Shown: positions 21,592 through 34,189, counted from the stretch's first letter. The stretch: DNA of 64,000 nucleotides from Rhizophagus irregularis (GCF_026210795.1 NC_089443.1:1-64000); one strand, 5' to 3'. Notes: generated from the sequence alone by a model not told the origin. Numbers and translations: made by a program.

Positions 21592-22604
21592 ATTTTAAAA
21601 TTGCGATAAAGGTGGTAGAAAGAATTCAGTATTTTTTTAAAAAAAGAAGAGAATTAGAGAAAGAAAAACCAAAAAATGAATTTTTAATTTTTTTTTTGAT
21701 AAATTTATTAATCGTAATATGTAATTCTATTTCATGGCTTTTTTGCTGCGACATATTAATCGTAATATGTAATTCGATTTTTTTTTTGTTTGAACATATT
21801 AATCGTAATATGTAATTCGATATTGAATTACATCTTTACATCTTTTAATGGAAGCGGTGTATTTATACTTTAATGGCAAAGTGGATTTGATGAACCAAAA
21901 ATGGAAGTGCACGCGTAAGATTTAATTGTGTTATAATAATGATGTTCCACCACCTTAGCGTGACACATTAAACTCTGTGCAACATCCACATTTCTCCCAT
22001 TCGGTATTTTTTTTTCCGCAAATAAAAAATTTTCTCACTAAAAAAAAAATGACAATTTTGATGGTAGCAGAATGTAACAGTTAGGATTGACAAAAAATTT
22101 TTTTTTCTCGTGTGAAAATAATTATTAGATATATAATAAATAAATAAAAAAAAATAATAGGTGGGTTATTAAACTTGCGTAATGTGCAATGCGATCATAA
22201 ATTGAATCATTACGTTAGACGTTTTCGTCTTACGAACCGGGAGACCTAAAAAAATCTTCAGGTAAAGAAAATTTATCATTCAGTTACACGTTGATTTTTT
22301 TATTAAGATTTATTTGAAATATATATATATATATTTGCCGATTGACTTTAATATCACAACAGGGTTCGTACAGTATAACATATAATGTATAACGTCAGGT
22401 TAGGTCTGCATCATTTTCGTTTACATTCATTTATATCTTTCTTTTTTTCATTCTGTCTTTTGGCTCTTTAGTCATTTTATTCGCTGTCTTTTGGCTCTTT
22501 AGTCATTTTATTCGCAATACCTGTAATTTTATTGCACTTTGTATTGTCACTACTCTTTGCGCTAGATTTTATCCTTCATTCTTAAAACTAGTTTACCAAG
22601 CACG
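21592..22604. other. Intergenic with a short tandem repeat
   Basis: ATTAATCGTAATATGTAATTC occurs three times (near 21706, 21755 and 21798). TCGCTGTCTTTTGGCTCTTT-type text is duplicated near 22455-22515. No coding region is supported. Confidence 0.55.
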
Positions 22605-23240
22605 TCAATATTTACAACTTACAACAACGTTTCCCCTTTTCCCTCGTCCCTGTCCCCTTCTTTGTCTTCTTTCTTGGCCTTCTTCATCCCTTTCCTCCCC
22701 TTCTAAACGAGTAATCCTAATAAAATAAAAGTGAAAAATTATATTAATTTAAGGAAACTTATTAGCAAAAAAGTTGATTACTTACTTCCTCTCTGCCTTC
22801 TTTAATTCATTATGTACCCGCAGCAATTCTCTCTGATCATCTCTGTAAGCCCGATTCATACCATTCACTTGCTCTTGAAGTTCCTGCACCTTTTTTTCCA
22901 ATTCCTTTATGTAATCTAATGGGGGAAAAAAAATTGGTTAACTTGATCTATGCGCAGCTCGACCAAGCGGGTTTCTCCATCTTAGGTTGACACCGATACC
23001 GCTTAGACGTCCACAGATTCGTTTTAGAACAGACGTCCACAAGTCACCTTTAGAACAATCCAAAGACGTCCACAGGATCATTTCAGGACAAACGTCCACA
23101 AGCCCTCTTTAGAACAATCTAAGCCCCCAGGATATCATAGAGAGGAACCCACCTGCAACTACCTGACGAGCACTTCCTCTCTTGCTCTTAATGCGAGCAA
23201 TTCGTTTTTCCTTCGAACGTTGAGAGCGGTGTCTGACCAT
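22605..23240 (-). CDS. Small basic coiled-coil protein A (three exons, ~109 aa)
   Basis: Exons 23240-23153, 22915-22786 and 22716-22605 join in frame at GT-AG borders. The first exon is very basic (MVRHRSQRSKEKRIARIKSK). The second is a coiled coil with leucines and valines at heptad spacing (YIKELEKKVQELQEQV). The third is Arg/Gly/Glu-rich and ends VVVSCKY. A basic region followed by a leucine-zipper-like helix suggests a bZIP-like or nucleic-acid-binding role, but the bZIP asparagine signature is not clear, so this is inference. Intron 1 contains three tandem copies of an ACGTCCACA-based unit (about 23000-23100). A paralogue with the same plan lies just upstream at 24364. Confidence 0.6.
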
Positions 23241-23870
23241 CGTGAATCTATTATATAAATTAAAAGTTATTCCTATCATTAAAACTATCTCGGCAGGCTA
23301 AAACCTTCCAAGCAGACCACAGTTTTAGACGTTACGAAAACTTAAAATAATTTTTACGTAATTGGATTGTATATATAGGAAAAAATGCGTGAGAAAATAC
23401 ATGTTTCAAAAAGAAGGATTTTAGCAAATACACGAGAACGATAAGATCTGATGAATTTTTTGTGAAATGGGAAAAATGGGGACAAAGAAAAGTACAAAAT
23501 TAATTACAAACAACGTGCTAGAAACTTTAATCGGAATAGTACAGTATGCCGATCTGGTTGTTAACTGAAAGTAAAATTTACTTTTTGTCAGTATTCGTAT
23601 TTTATTTTATAAATTATACAAATATTAAATAAATGAGCTATTAGTAATTACGTAAAAGTAGCAGATCTTGTTTGACAAACTCCTTTTCTCGTGAAAAAAT
23701 GATTTTTTTTCTCACAAAACTTGTTTCGTATGGAAGATATATCATTTTTATTTCATATGGGAACATATCATTTTTTTCTCCCATCAAAAAAAAAATTTTT
23801 CACGTAGTTCTTTGGGGAACAGAATAGTTGGGAGAACTGAATTATAATAACATATAATTTATTAACAAAA

Positions 23871-24364
23871 TTATTCATTTTCTATACATTTGCAATTATT
23901 TTCTAATTTATTTTCTATTTCTATTATTTGGTTTAACTTTTGTTGATATAATTCAACGGCAAATGTTTTTTGCCGTTTTAATTGTGTAATTTCTAAATAA
24001 ATGTTAGTAATTGATATATATTATTTATACAATAATAATTTATAATTACCTTTATCTTTATTTTCAATTGTTTCGTTTAAAGAGTTGACCTAAACCAATT
24101 TTTTAATTAGAAACCAGATAACAACCGAATACAATTATATACTCCATCTTTTATTAAACCCTCCAAAAAAAAATAAAAAAATAAAAAATAGAAGAAAAAA
24201 AATAAAAAAAGCTATCTAAAAGATCTGAAAAACTACGGGCGAACCTAGTAACCACTCTAGGCGGTTCTCAAGTGTTCACTCACCTTATCTCTTTTTCTTT
24301 TATTATTCGAAAAGGATTTATTTTTTCGTTCTTGTAATTTATTTTGACTTCTTTTGTGAACCAT
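23871..24364 (-). CDS. Small basic coiled-coil protein B (three exons, ~80 aa)
   Basis: Exons 24364-24284, 24089-24050 and 23992-23871 join in frame. The start MVHKRSQNKLQERKNKSFSN parallels the MVRHRSQ start of protein A. The next exons code VNSLNETIENKDK and EITQLKRQKTFAVELYQQK, a leucine/isoleucine-spaced coiled coil ending CIENE. It is transcribed in the same direction as A and separated from it by about 630 bp. Shared N-terminus, exon number and coiled coil indicate a tandem duplication that has diverged strongly. No known family is recognised; a partner or bZIP-like role is possible. Confidence 0.55.
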
Positions 24365-24758
24365 CTTCATTTGTAAGTTATCATAATTGAAGGGAAAGGT
24401 ATTTATAAGATTTAAGCGATTTTTTAGAACAAAAAAGATTAAATGTGTAAAATTTCTTATCAAAGTAATTTATAGTGTGTAGATTATTTATTAATGATTA
24501 GAACAATTAAACATTGCGTAATGAGGCGTGGACAAATTACGCGTTACACAATTCAAATTATTTATGCGGAGGTAATCTAAACGTCTTCAAATTTTTAATT
24601 TAATTCGAATGAAATGCCGAATACTGATATAGTGTATGAGAAGATGAATTAACCAATAGTTTATCATAACAAGATTTATTGAACTAATTAAGTCAAAACT
24701 ATGTATGATTCGTTTTATACAAGAACGAAGAAATTGTCATCTCCGAGATCAAGTTTAT

Positions 24759-25670
24759 TTATTTACTTGATTTTGCTTTTCTTCCTCTTTTTTTGGGGAC
24801 ATTATTTTGATTTTCTTTGTCATTTACACGTTGTTTCCGGACCCTTTTTGGAGGATCACTTTGAACTTTTTCATTAGTACGTAGTTCTGGAGGCCGGACC
24901 TGAACTTGTTCATCAGTACGTGGTTCTGGAGGCCGGATCTGAACTTGTTCATCAGAAGGCTCAACTGGAGAAGGAGGATCTTGTTGTGCTTGAGGAGATG
25001 GTGGAGGACGGTCCTGTAATGCTGGAGAATTTTGTGGTGGAACTCTTAAATTATTTTCTAATTCATTTTTTTTTTTTTTCAGATAATAGCCTATTATAAA
25101 TAAAATGAAATAATTAATTTCTACTATAAACCAACTAGGTATAAATAAAGTTATTATTAACTTACGTTTATTTTGTATAGTACTAACAAGCATCTCCTTT
25201 ACAGCCCAATCGGCTGCGGTTATAGGGAAGTCAGGAGCCTTTTTTTTAAACTATAATATAATAATTTTTAGTATACTTCGAAAAAAAAAAGAAATGACGA
25301 AAATTAAAATTTAATATTTACAGAACGAACTATTTGTGCAGTTATTGTATGCTTTTGACTCCTATAATCGGCGGTAAAATCTACATTCTTTTCGTAGAGA
25401 CATTCTCGCATTATCTCCTATTACAAAAATTTACTATTAAAAAACAATTTTTATCTTTTATTAAAAATTAATAAATAGTTACCAAATAAGCAAGCCAGCG
25501 TTGCTTTTCATTTTTTAATCCTAACGCATCTTGTAAATTATATTTAGACGTAGGCTTATATATGGGCCTGAGCTATAATATAGTAATAAAGTAAGAATTT
25601 TTGATTATAGATTATTAAAAATATTTTTATATTTTTACTTTTATACCTCAGTTTCGGGTGTTTGTTCCAT
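24759..25670 (-). CDS. Five-exon gene with proline-rich repeat tail (~208 aa)
   Basis: Exons 25670-25647, 25572-25483, 25417-25322, 25250-25166 and 25090-24759 join without a frame break. The N-terminal half is a compact helical region (YNLQDALGLKNEKQRWLAYL, EIMRECLYEKNVDFTADYRS, APDFPITAADWAVKEML). The last exon is low complexity: Pro/Gln-rich, with three degenerate copies of (D/N)E(Q/K)VQxxPPE(P/L)RT, then a Lys/Arg-rich end (VPKKRGRKAKSSK) resembling an AT-hook and nuclear signal. A nuclear DNA-associated protein is a reasonable inference. No named family is recognised. The splice frame is fully consistent. Confidence 0.7.
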
Positions 25671-26260
25671 TTTTTTTAAATTTTTTTAAAAAAATGCGTA
25701 AAGAAATGAAGAATCACTAAAGATAGCATGTATTTATACTTTATACTTAAACGTGACGCGACTGACGCGTTGTTTATTTTTATTTTTTATTGATCGCGAA
25801 ATACCATTTATAGTTGTTCGATACCATTTTCTGATTTTCTGTCCTGATGGTCTAACAAAGTGCCTCTCCAAAAACTGACTCATTACCCCTGTGAATAATA
25901 TATTACGACTCGTTTATGCATCAAAGCCCAGCTTGAGGACACTAAGGAGACCAGTATCAAACATGTCTAATAACCGATATAACTTTATTTTAGGTTCTGA
26001 CTGATTGAGAGCCTTGCGAACAATTGGTGAGAGGGAGTTTATACCTTTAAATATAACTTTTGCATTTCACTGTAGTGTTGGTGTCGTAAAGAAAAAAAAT
26101 ATCATGAAAATTATATTATGAAATTATTAATGAAAGATTATTACAAGTATTAGGACTACATTCTTGTCAGTATTAACACGGTTAAATTAACTTCATTGAT
26201 AATAATACATAAAATATAATGATTCAATTTATCAGTCATCAGTACGAGCGTTGCTCATAA
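25671..26260. other. Intergenic
   Basis: No gene or repeat recognised. The segment from about 25800 to 26060 is less AT-rich than its surroundings. Confidence 0.4.
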
Positions 26261-26425
26261 CACAATCTCTTAATACAATTAGTATGGCTTTATATGAACC
26301 GTTGCTCATAATAGGCTTTGAACAATTATTATGGCTTTTATATGAACCGTTGCTCATAATAGGCTTTGAACAATTAGTATGGCTTTGTGTGAACCATTGC
26401 TCATAATACAATCAGTATAATTATT
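26245..26425. repeat. ~58-bp tandem repeat upstream of the tnp2-like gene
   Basis: Three to four copies built on GAACCGTTGCTCATAATAGG and CAATTAGTATGGCTTT, starting near 26245, 26298, 26347 and 26392. They lie about 160-340 bp upstream of the start codon at 26582, where they could influence expression or mark the element's subterminal region. Confidence 0.85.
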
Positions 26426-26581
26426 ACAAATATTGTCATTATTATATCATCTCTAATAACGATACACAATCTTGTAACACAACCTCTAACTTTAATGCGT
26501 AAATTTAATACAATCATGTAATACAAACTATGTGATTGTTTATAAAAATAGATCGTTACATAAATTCTATCACGTTTCAAA

Positions 26582-29500
26582 ATGCCATTTCTTTGTTCTT
26601 GTCGTATTTGTAAAATAAATTCTAAAGATGGTAACGGAAAGTGGTTGTCTACTAGAAAAACTTTTAAAAAACATCAAAAAAGAGAAAAAGCAAATATTGA
26701 AAAAATTAATGAATCTGAAGCAGAAAGCGGATCAGAAACAAAAAGCGATAGTGAATCAATTTCAAGTTGTAACGCAACTGAAAAAAGAAAGTTCGAAGAC
26801 GATGAATCGGATAAATCAGATACAAGTTCAGAAAGCAATATTTCAAATAACGATCATGTTCCTGTAATTTTAAAAGACATACCAAAAAGGTAATTAATTA
26901 ATTGTTTTATAAAAAAAAGTAAATTTTACTTTTATTAAACATTATTGTTATAATAATACTTTAATAATCATCAAAATCATGTTAATTGCAGATCAGAAGA
27001 TTATGATGATGACGATAGTGATGAGCCATTTCTTGACAACGAAGATTATAATAATGGTAATCCAATTCCTAATAACGAAGATTACGATAAGAATAGTGAT
27101 AGGCAAAGTCTTGATAATAAAGATTGTGATGAAGAAGATGATAAAGGAGACATAGAAACTGAAAGTGATTGTTCACAAACAAGTGCATATATTTCTGAAG
27201 AGAATGATGAATTAACAGATGATGATAAAGAATTTGAGGAATCTGAAATGACAAACATAAACGATGGTACAGTTAATACTATGTTTATTGATTTTAATTT
27301 TGATAGAATAATAATATTTATTTATTTTAGATGAATTGATTCAAGGTTTACGTCTTTTACATACAAAAGTACTCCATTCAATATCTGACATCGCATTCAA
27401 CAAAATACTTGATAATGTTAATTCTAATTTAACAATCTATAAGTTGAAAAAAAAAATCAATAGCATAGTTCCTTTTGAACCTCATAGATACGATACTTGC
27501 AAAAACAGTTGTATTGCATTTACATCATCATATGAAAATTTAGCCAGTTGCCCTATTTGTGGTGAAAACAGATTTGATGATAATGGCAAACCTGTAAATA
27601 CAACATTTTTTTTTTCGGTAAAAGAACGCCTAATAATTCAATACAAGAATAAAGAAAGAGCCGAAGAATTACAATATAGAAGTAATTATTCCCAAAACAA
27701 AGGAGAGGAGGAAATATATGCTGATATCTTTGATGGATTGTGAGTATAATTTAATTACTAAAGTAAATTTTTTTTTTAAAAAAAAGGCCATTAAAATATG
27801 TTTCTTTCAATAGGTTATATAAGGATTTATTACAAAGGGGTTTTTTTAAAGATGAACAGGATATTGCACTATCTGGGACATGTGATGGATATCAGATCTT
27901 TGAACAACGAACCGATGATTGTTGGGTCATCTTATTAATAAATAATAATCTTCATCCTTCTATTCGTGTAAAAAAAGAAAATCTACTGGTAACAATGATA
28001 ATACCAGGTCCCCGTTCGCCAAAGAATTTTAATTCTTTTTTATGCCCTCTTATAAAAGAATTACAAGAACTTGAAGGTATAGCTAATTTTAATATCTAAT
28101 AAAAATGTATTTTTTCTATAATTGAAATTTTATTTTGTTAAATATTATAGAAGGAGTTCAATGTATAGATGGACGAACAAATGAACCTTTTATTTTACGC
28201 GCACATTTATTAACATGGACGGGGGATGTTCCAGCGTTAAGCAAAAGCTTAAACCTCTCTGGACACAATTCGTATAAAGGTTGTCGTTTTTGTATGATAA
28301 AAGGGACTTGTCACCCATCAAATAAACACATATACTATCCATCATCTGCTTTTTGCAATATAAGAAATCAGCGATGACACGATCAATATGGGAAAATTAA
28401 TTGAAGAAGAAACGAATAAAGATCGAAAAGATGAAATGATCAGAGAAACAGGTATGATTTTCTTGAGAAAAAAGTAAAAGTATACTTACATCTCTGTATT
28501 AATTATTATTACTTTACTATACAGGAATTAAAGGGTCCAGTGAATTGTTAAAATTACAAACATTATTATTTCCATGGTCTTTCCCAACAGATATAATGCA
28601 TTTATTCTTCGAGAATGTGGCACCGTCAATGTATGCACATTGGAGTGGAAAATTTTTTTATAACAATCTATTATTGTCTAGTGATTATGAGTTATCAAAA
28701 TCACAGTGGGAAAGTATTGGCATACAAATGGAAAAAGTAAAAAAAGATATGCCTATTGAAATTGGTCGCCCTCCACGTGACATATTTAAATATCATAATG
28801 GTTACAAAGCGGTAGAATGGAGAAATTGGATAATTTTATTTTCATTACCATTACTAAAGGTGTATCTGGATAAAAGGTATTTTAATAAAAAGTAAAAAGT
28901 TAAATTAATACATTTTTAAATTTTTTTAACTAATCAAAAAGTAAATTTTACTTTTCGTTACATAATAGGCATCTTCAAGGATGGGCAAACTTTGTGAAGT
29001 CTGTAAAGCTTTGTTTAGAACCTGAAATATCTGAAGAACAAATTGATGATGTACAAATTTTGCTTAAAAAATTTTCAGATTATTATGAAAGGTAATGATT
29101 TCTGTCTTATAATTTATAATTGTATAATAATTAAAATAATGATTAATTATTTTAGAGAGTATTATCAGAACAATGGCCAACGTTTAGCAGCATGTAAGAT
29201 AAGTTTCCATTACCTCTTACATGTAGCAGATTCTATTAAATATTGTGGCCCTAGTTGGACCCATTGGCAGTTTCCTATGGAAAGGGTGTGTGGTATATTA
29301 CAACCACTCATTAAATCAAAGATCAAGCCATATAGCAACCTTGCAAATATGCTTACTTTGTTACAGCAATTTTATATGTTACCATTTTTTTCTATCTCAA
29401 AAGCTATTTTCAAAGAAAACCCGCTAAAACAATGGAGTAAGGAACGGGTCTTTAGTACTGAAGGGTATGAAGAAGAATTTTATTCCCCTTCTACTCAATA

Positions 29501-30189
29501 TTCTCTGCTGCTAAGAACACAAACATCTGATTAAATTTTACGAAGGATCAAGCAATATAAATCGTAATGATTTAGAAATGGTAATATAAAGCTTTATTTT
29601 ATTTAATTTTAAATTCATCATTACAATAACAAAATAATTTCGTTTTTTAGGAGGTTAATAATTATGGTGTAAGATATGGAAGATTAAGAACTTCAGATGG
29701 ACAATATATTAGTAGCTGTTGTATAAAAAGAAACAATAAAATTGCAAGAAATAATTATTGTGCTCAGGTAAAATTTATAATCTTTGATTACTATCATTGC
29801 TATTTTTTTATTTTTTTGATATAATTTTAATATTGATTTTATATTTTATTTATAAATATTTTTAGATAAGACGCACAATAGATAAACTTGCCCACAGACC
29901 CAATGCGCCTCCTCAACTCGTTATTGTAGATATATATGGAATCGTAAATTATTATCTTGTCCATGAATTCAACCATCAGGTTTACATGTTAGCCTATGTA
30001 CAATTAACATCAAAAATTGTAGAAGATGAATATGGATGTAAACATTTTACTCAATTCAGATCAAAAGAATTTATCGATGTAAGATGTTTAGATCATTGTA
30101 TAGGTTTTGCTAAAATAGATAATAGATATTATATAATTGATAAAGAAAATGCATTTGATGACTCTAATTGGGAAAATATTGGGCATTGA
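26582..30189 (+). pseudogene. tnp2-type (CACTA/EnSpm-like) transposase gene, about ten exons, two probable frameshifts
   Basis: Exon 1 starts MPFLCSCRICKINSKDGNG, a short Cys-rich N-terminus. An acidic exon follows (about 26990-27265). Exon 3 has a CPICGENRFDDNGKP finger; later exons carry IALSGTCDGYQIFEQRTDD, IIPGPRSPKNF, LTWTGDVPALSKSLNLSGHN with KGCRFC, PWSFPTDIMHLFFENVAPSM and FHYLLHVADSI. This is the order of tnp2-type transposases (Transposase_21). A downstream exon (IRRTIDKLAHRPNAPPQLVI) extends to a stop at 30189. Exons have GT-AG borders. Frames do not join near 28370 and near 29515; each needs a one-base change, so the copy is disabled or contains errors. CACTA-type terminal repeats were not found. 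Confidence 0.75.
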
Positions 30190-30720
30190 TTTCTTGCAGC
30201 AGTTCGCACTTATAATAAAACTTTTTATGTTCTAGTAAAAAACCCGATAATTAAGAATATTTGTTGTATATTGATTAATTTCTAAAAATAGCTAAACACG
30301 AATAAGATTATCCCATTAACTTTATTTGTATCTAAAAATAGTTAAACACGGATAAGCGATGATGAAATAGATGAAATACCTATTATAAGCAAAACATTTC
30401 ACTGTTTTTTTATTTTACTTTTCTCTTTTCTGATAAAATATTGGTAATAAGTCTATGTTATTCTAGTAATAAGTCTATATTATTTATAAACTTACTGACG
30501 AAAAATATTTTACCAGGAATAAAGGATACAAGATACAAAACCTTGAATTTCTGGAATTAGAAAGTTTTAATTAACCCTACTTAGAAGAGAAGCTGACTAT
30601 ATTACAGGGAGAGACGGTATGAATACATAAATTTTCCACCACAATATCAATTATCCAATAGTTAGTTACTGTCGAAATTAATATTAACTGATTCTTTTAT
30701 TTTTTCTATTTTAATGTAGC
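30190..30720. other. Spacer downstream of the tnp2-like gene
   Basis: No gene. A sequence around CTAAAAATAG(C/T)TAAACACG(A/G)AT is duplicated near 30283 and 30331. Confidence 0.5.
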
Positions 30721-31218
30721 CGTGTCAGGTGTTAACTGTAGAATGTAGACGTGTATAAGTATTTTTTTATGTTTATTAACAGGTATGCATCAAACTTTAT
30801 TGTATTGGATTTAAAATTAAATAATTAAATTACTAATATACCTTTTTCCCCCTCTTTAACAAGTACATTAAATTAAATAGGTCCGTGTCGAGGTGTTAAT
30901 TGTAGACGTGTATAAGTATTTTTTACTTAAAAATTATGTTTATTAAACAGGTATGCATCAAACTTTATTGTATTGGATTTAAAATTAAATAACTAAATTA
31001 CTAATATAACTTTTTCCCCTCTTTAACAAGTACATTAAATTAAATAGGTCCGTGTCGAGGTGTTAATTGTAGACGTGTATAAGTATTTTTTACTTAAAAA
31101 TTATGTTTATTAAACAGGTATGCATCAAACTTTATTGTATTGGATTTAAAATTAAATAACTAAATTACTAATATAACTTTTTCCCCTCTTTAATAAGTAC
31201 ATTAAATTAAATGGGTCT
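30721..31218. repeat. ~165-bp tandem repeat, three copies
   Basis: Units begin near 30721, 30884 and 31051 with CGTGTC(GA)GGTGTTAA and each includes AGGTATGCATCAAACTTTAT and ATTACTAATATA. Copies 2 and 3 are almost identical, so the last duplication is recent. No reading frame spans the units. Confidence 0.92.
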
Positions 31219-31975
31219 CGAGTTATTGTGTAATGGGTATGAAAAATAAGTTTTCCTAACTGTATCTTCTTTTCTTTATTTATTTTATTCTTTATTTATT
31301 TTCGTTTTATATAGTTTCAGAAATATGAAATTAAACATTTTACTTTACTATAGAAATTATTTGTATCATTGGTTATTAGCATAGCCTTTAAAATGTACAC
31401 GAATTATTATTGAAATATAATCAAACCATATCGATATTGTATTTATATACTAAAAATATCATTATTATCAAATGTAAAAATGTAATTAAAATAATCTTTA
31501 ATGCAAGTAAAAATGTATGCTATTTTTAATTAAAAGATACATAAAATATTATTTTATTTGAACTAAATTGACCTTTAAAACTACTAAAAATATATGTTAT
31601 TTCTAATTGAAATATTATTAAAATATATGCAAAATACAATTGAATCATATTTATAATACACTGAAAATGGGCTTTAAATATACTTAAATATATATAATAA
31701 CACGAAATAAAATTATCCTGAAATTAAGTAGAAATTAATGACATAAAATTTGCACTTAAAATATACTTAAAGAGGCAAAATTTAAGGGTGTTTTATGAGC
31801 TTTTTACATATTAAATACAGTATATTTAAACATAATTTTAGCATTATTTATGGATATAAATATCTTACATAAAATATACTAAAATTATATTTAATTTATA
31901 CTTATAATATACATGATTATATAGTTAAATATTCTTAAAATTCAGTATATTTTCAGTATATTTTCAGTATGCGAT
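31219..31975. other. AT-rich spacer
   Basis: No gene. TTAAAATATACTTAAA-like motifs recur toward the right, as near 14.8 kb beside the other MULE fragment, so this may be MULE-associated sequence. Confidence 0.45.
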
Positions 31976-31984
31976 TTTTCTTAC

Positions 31985-33675
31985 TGGGTGGACGAATATT
32001 TTCCAGAACTTGATAAAATTCTGCGAGAATATTTAACATTGCAAATTCTTCAAAAACAACATAATCAAATAGCACAATCATTATGCTATAATATGGTATT
32101 AATTGAAGATTGGTTACTACTTTTAGATATAAATATTTTATTACTAATAATCAACAAAAAAGGAATTTGTAAGGACATATAACTAAAAAAAATACTTTCC
32201 CTATTTTTTGTTTTTTTTTAATAGATAGTAGACGATTTTTATCAGCAAGAAATGACCAGAGAAGATGATTATGACCAACCTCAATCATTATTCTCTTCTT
32301 TAATTGAAAATATAGCTCATAATAGTATTCAATAAGTATGGAAAGTAACTAGATATTGTAGACAAAAATCAGAATCACAATATGTCATTTTACTTGATGA
32401 TAGTTCACATTTATGTATCTGTATCTATATATGAAGTCGAAATTAAAGCCCAAAAGTAGAAATATTTCGACTTGGGAAGGTCAAAAGTCGAAATTAAAGT
32501 CGAAATGGTCGAAATTACATCATAGTCATGTGATTTTTATAATTATAATTTAATATAAAATTTTAAACGTGAATAACTCCGTCAATATTGATGCTACAGA
32601 TATGAAATACATGTCATTGGAATCCTCTCGATAATCTGAATCCAACCGTGTAAAGATCATATAAATCGAATCACTGGATGCGGAGTTCATTAAATTTGAA
32701 TTTTAAAATTATTGTTTACTATAAAAATTATAAGACTATTTAATACCAAATTTTAAACGTGAATAACTCCGTCAATATTGATGCTACAAATATGAAATAC
32801 ATATCATTAGGATCCTCTCGATGAGCTGAATCCAACCGTGTAAAGATCATAAAAATCGAATCACTGGATGCGGAGTTCGTTAACTTTGAATTTTAATATT
32901 ATTGTTTACTATAAAATCATATGACTATGACGTAATTTTGACCATTTCGACTTTTGGAGGGGCTCAAGTCGAAATCATTTTGACCATTTTGACCATTTCG
33001 GAGGTCAAAATTAACCAATTTCGGTTTCATGTATATCTGTATCAACAGAGAAATAGTGTGTAGCCACTTCTTTCGAATAATGTCTTATTCAAATAATCAT
33101 GCACAGTTTCATATATCTCTTATATCTTGAAGATGGTATAATTATAATAAGTATAATACTGAACAACATAAGGAACCAATATACCAAATAGAAGAAAATG
33201 AATTGAATGAGATGAGTCCTGAATTATCATTTTAACATTTGGCGAATTTCAGAAAACCCCCTAATATCGTACAATCCAGAGGTCTTAAATAAAAGTATAG
33301 ATTTAGTATGTTATATGCCAAAAAGGCTCTTAATATAGCTGTTTAGATTAATAAAGTCAATGAATTTGTCAATCAAATGGAATATTTTATTGAAAACGTA
33401 AAAGTGGACCTATCTGAATAATAGGAAAATGCAATTTCTATGCATATTGGTAATCCATTACAGGTAAGATATAAAGGTTAACAATCTAACAGGTATAAAT
33501 CATGTGGCGAATCTCAAAAAAGAAAGTGAAACGTATTCAAGATATAACAAATCATATTACGAATAAAGATAATGAAGAGGTTATAACAGGCTAAAAAGAT
33601 AAAAAAAGAGAGAGACGTTATAAAAAATGTAATCAAATTGGACATTATGCTTCACGATATCCAAATAATGTTTAA
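31985..33675 (+). pseudogene. MULE transposase remnant (C-terminal half with SWIM finger and zinc knuckle)
   Basis: Fragments in order: VDEYFPELDKILREYLTLQI (about 31987); MTREDDYDQPQSLFSSLIEN (about 32252); then the SWIM zinc finger CxC...CxH. The latter is split by a TIR element, with HLCIC before it and NREIVCSHFFRIM after it. QFHISLI follows near 33104. The end carries a CCHC-like knuckle, CNQIGHYASRYP (about 33630). This is the C-terminal plan of Mutator-like transposases. Several stops are present and the catalytic core is not seen. Confidence 0.75.
32426..33035. mobile_element. TIR element with 8-bp target duplication, inserted in the MULE SWIM finger
   Basis: A 610-bp element flanked by TCTGTATC (32418-32425 and 33036-33043). 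The inverted ends are TATATATGAAGTCGAAATT and TATACATGAAACCGAAATT, with further GTCGAAA/TTTCGAC repeats inside each end. The core holds two copies of a 190-bp unit starting TTTTAAACGTGAATAACTCC (32561 and 32751). It has no coding capacity. The 8-bp duplication suggests a hAT-type transposase in trans. Confidence 0.85.
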
Positions 33676-33679
33676 AAAG

Positions 33680-34189
33680 TTTAAATTTTTTTAATAAATA
33701 CTATTATAATACGTAAATAAAATTTTTTTTTAAAATGTAATGCATTTTTTTAATATGTAATACAATAAAATCACATGATAAAAATTAATAATTTATAATT
33801 TGTACTATTATATAGATGAAATCACCTGAATAATTTCACCCAAATGATTTCACCACTGAAAAAAATTAGCAACACTCTTATTTTTATTTGTTAATTTATA
33901 AAAAATAATCATAGTGCATATTTTAAACATCGCAAATACATATATATATATTTCTGCTAAATCTAACGCTGCCTCAAAGTAAAGTTTTTAAGAAATAAAT
34001 AAAACTCCTAATTTTTTTTGATCATTATTATCTTTAGCATTTAAGGTTTTATCACGTGAATTTTGGTGCTACAGCGTGATCATCTGCAGTTTTTATAATC
34101 TGTAATATTTTGCCAATTTTGCCATTTTTATAATAACTATTCCCCCAAATTTATATAGTAATTTTCTGTAGTTTATATGTGAATCAGCT
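33680..34189. other. AT-rich spacer
   Basis: No gene recognised. A TTTCACCTGAA/TTTCACC cluster lies near 33825-33860 and a CACGTGA site near 34053. Confidence 0.45.

Noticed and set aside
26060-26090. CACTGTAGTG as a CACTA-type left terminus
   Set aside because: No matching inverted end or 3-bp duplication was found to the right of the tnp2-like gene.
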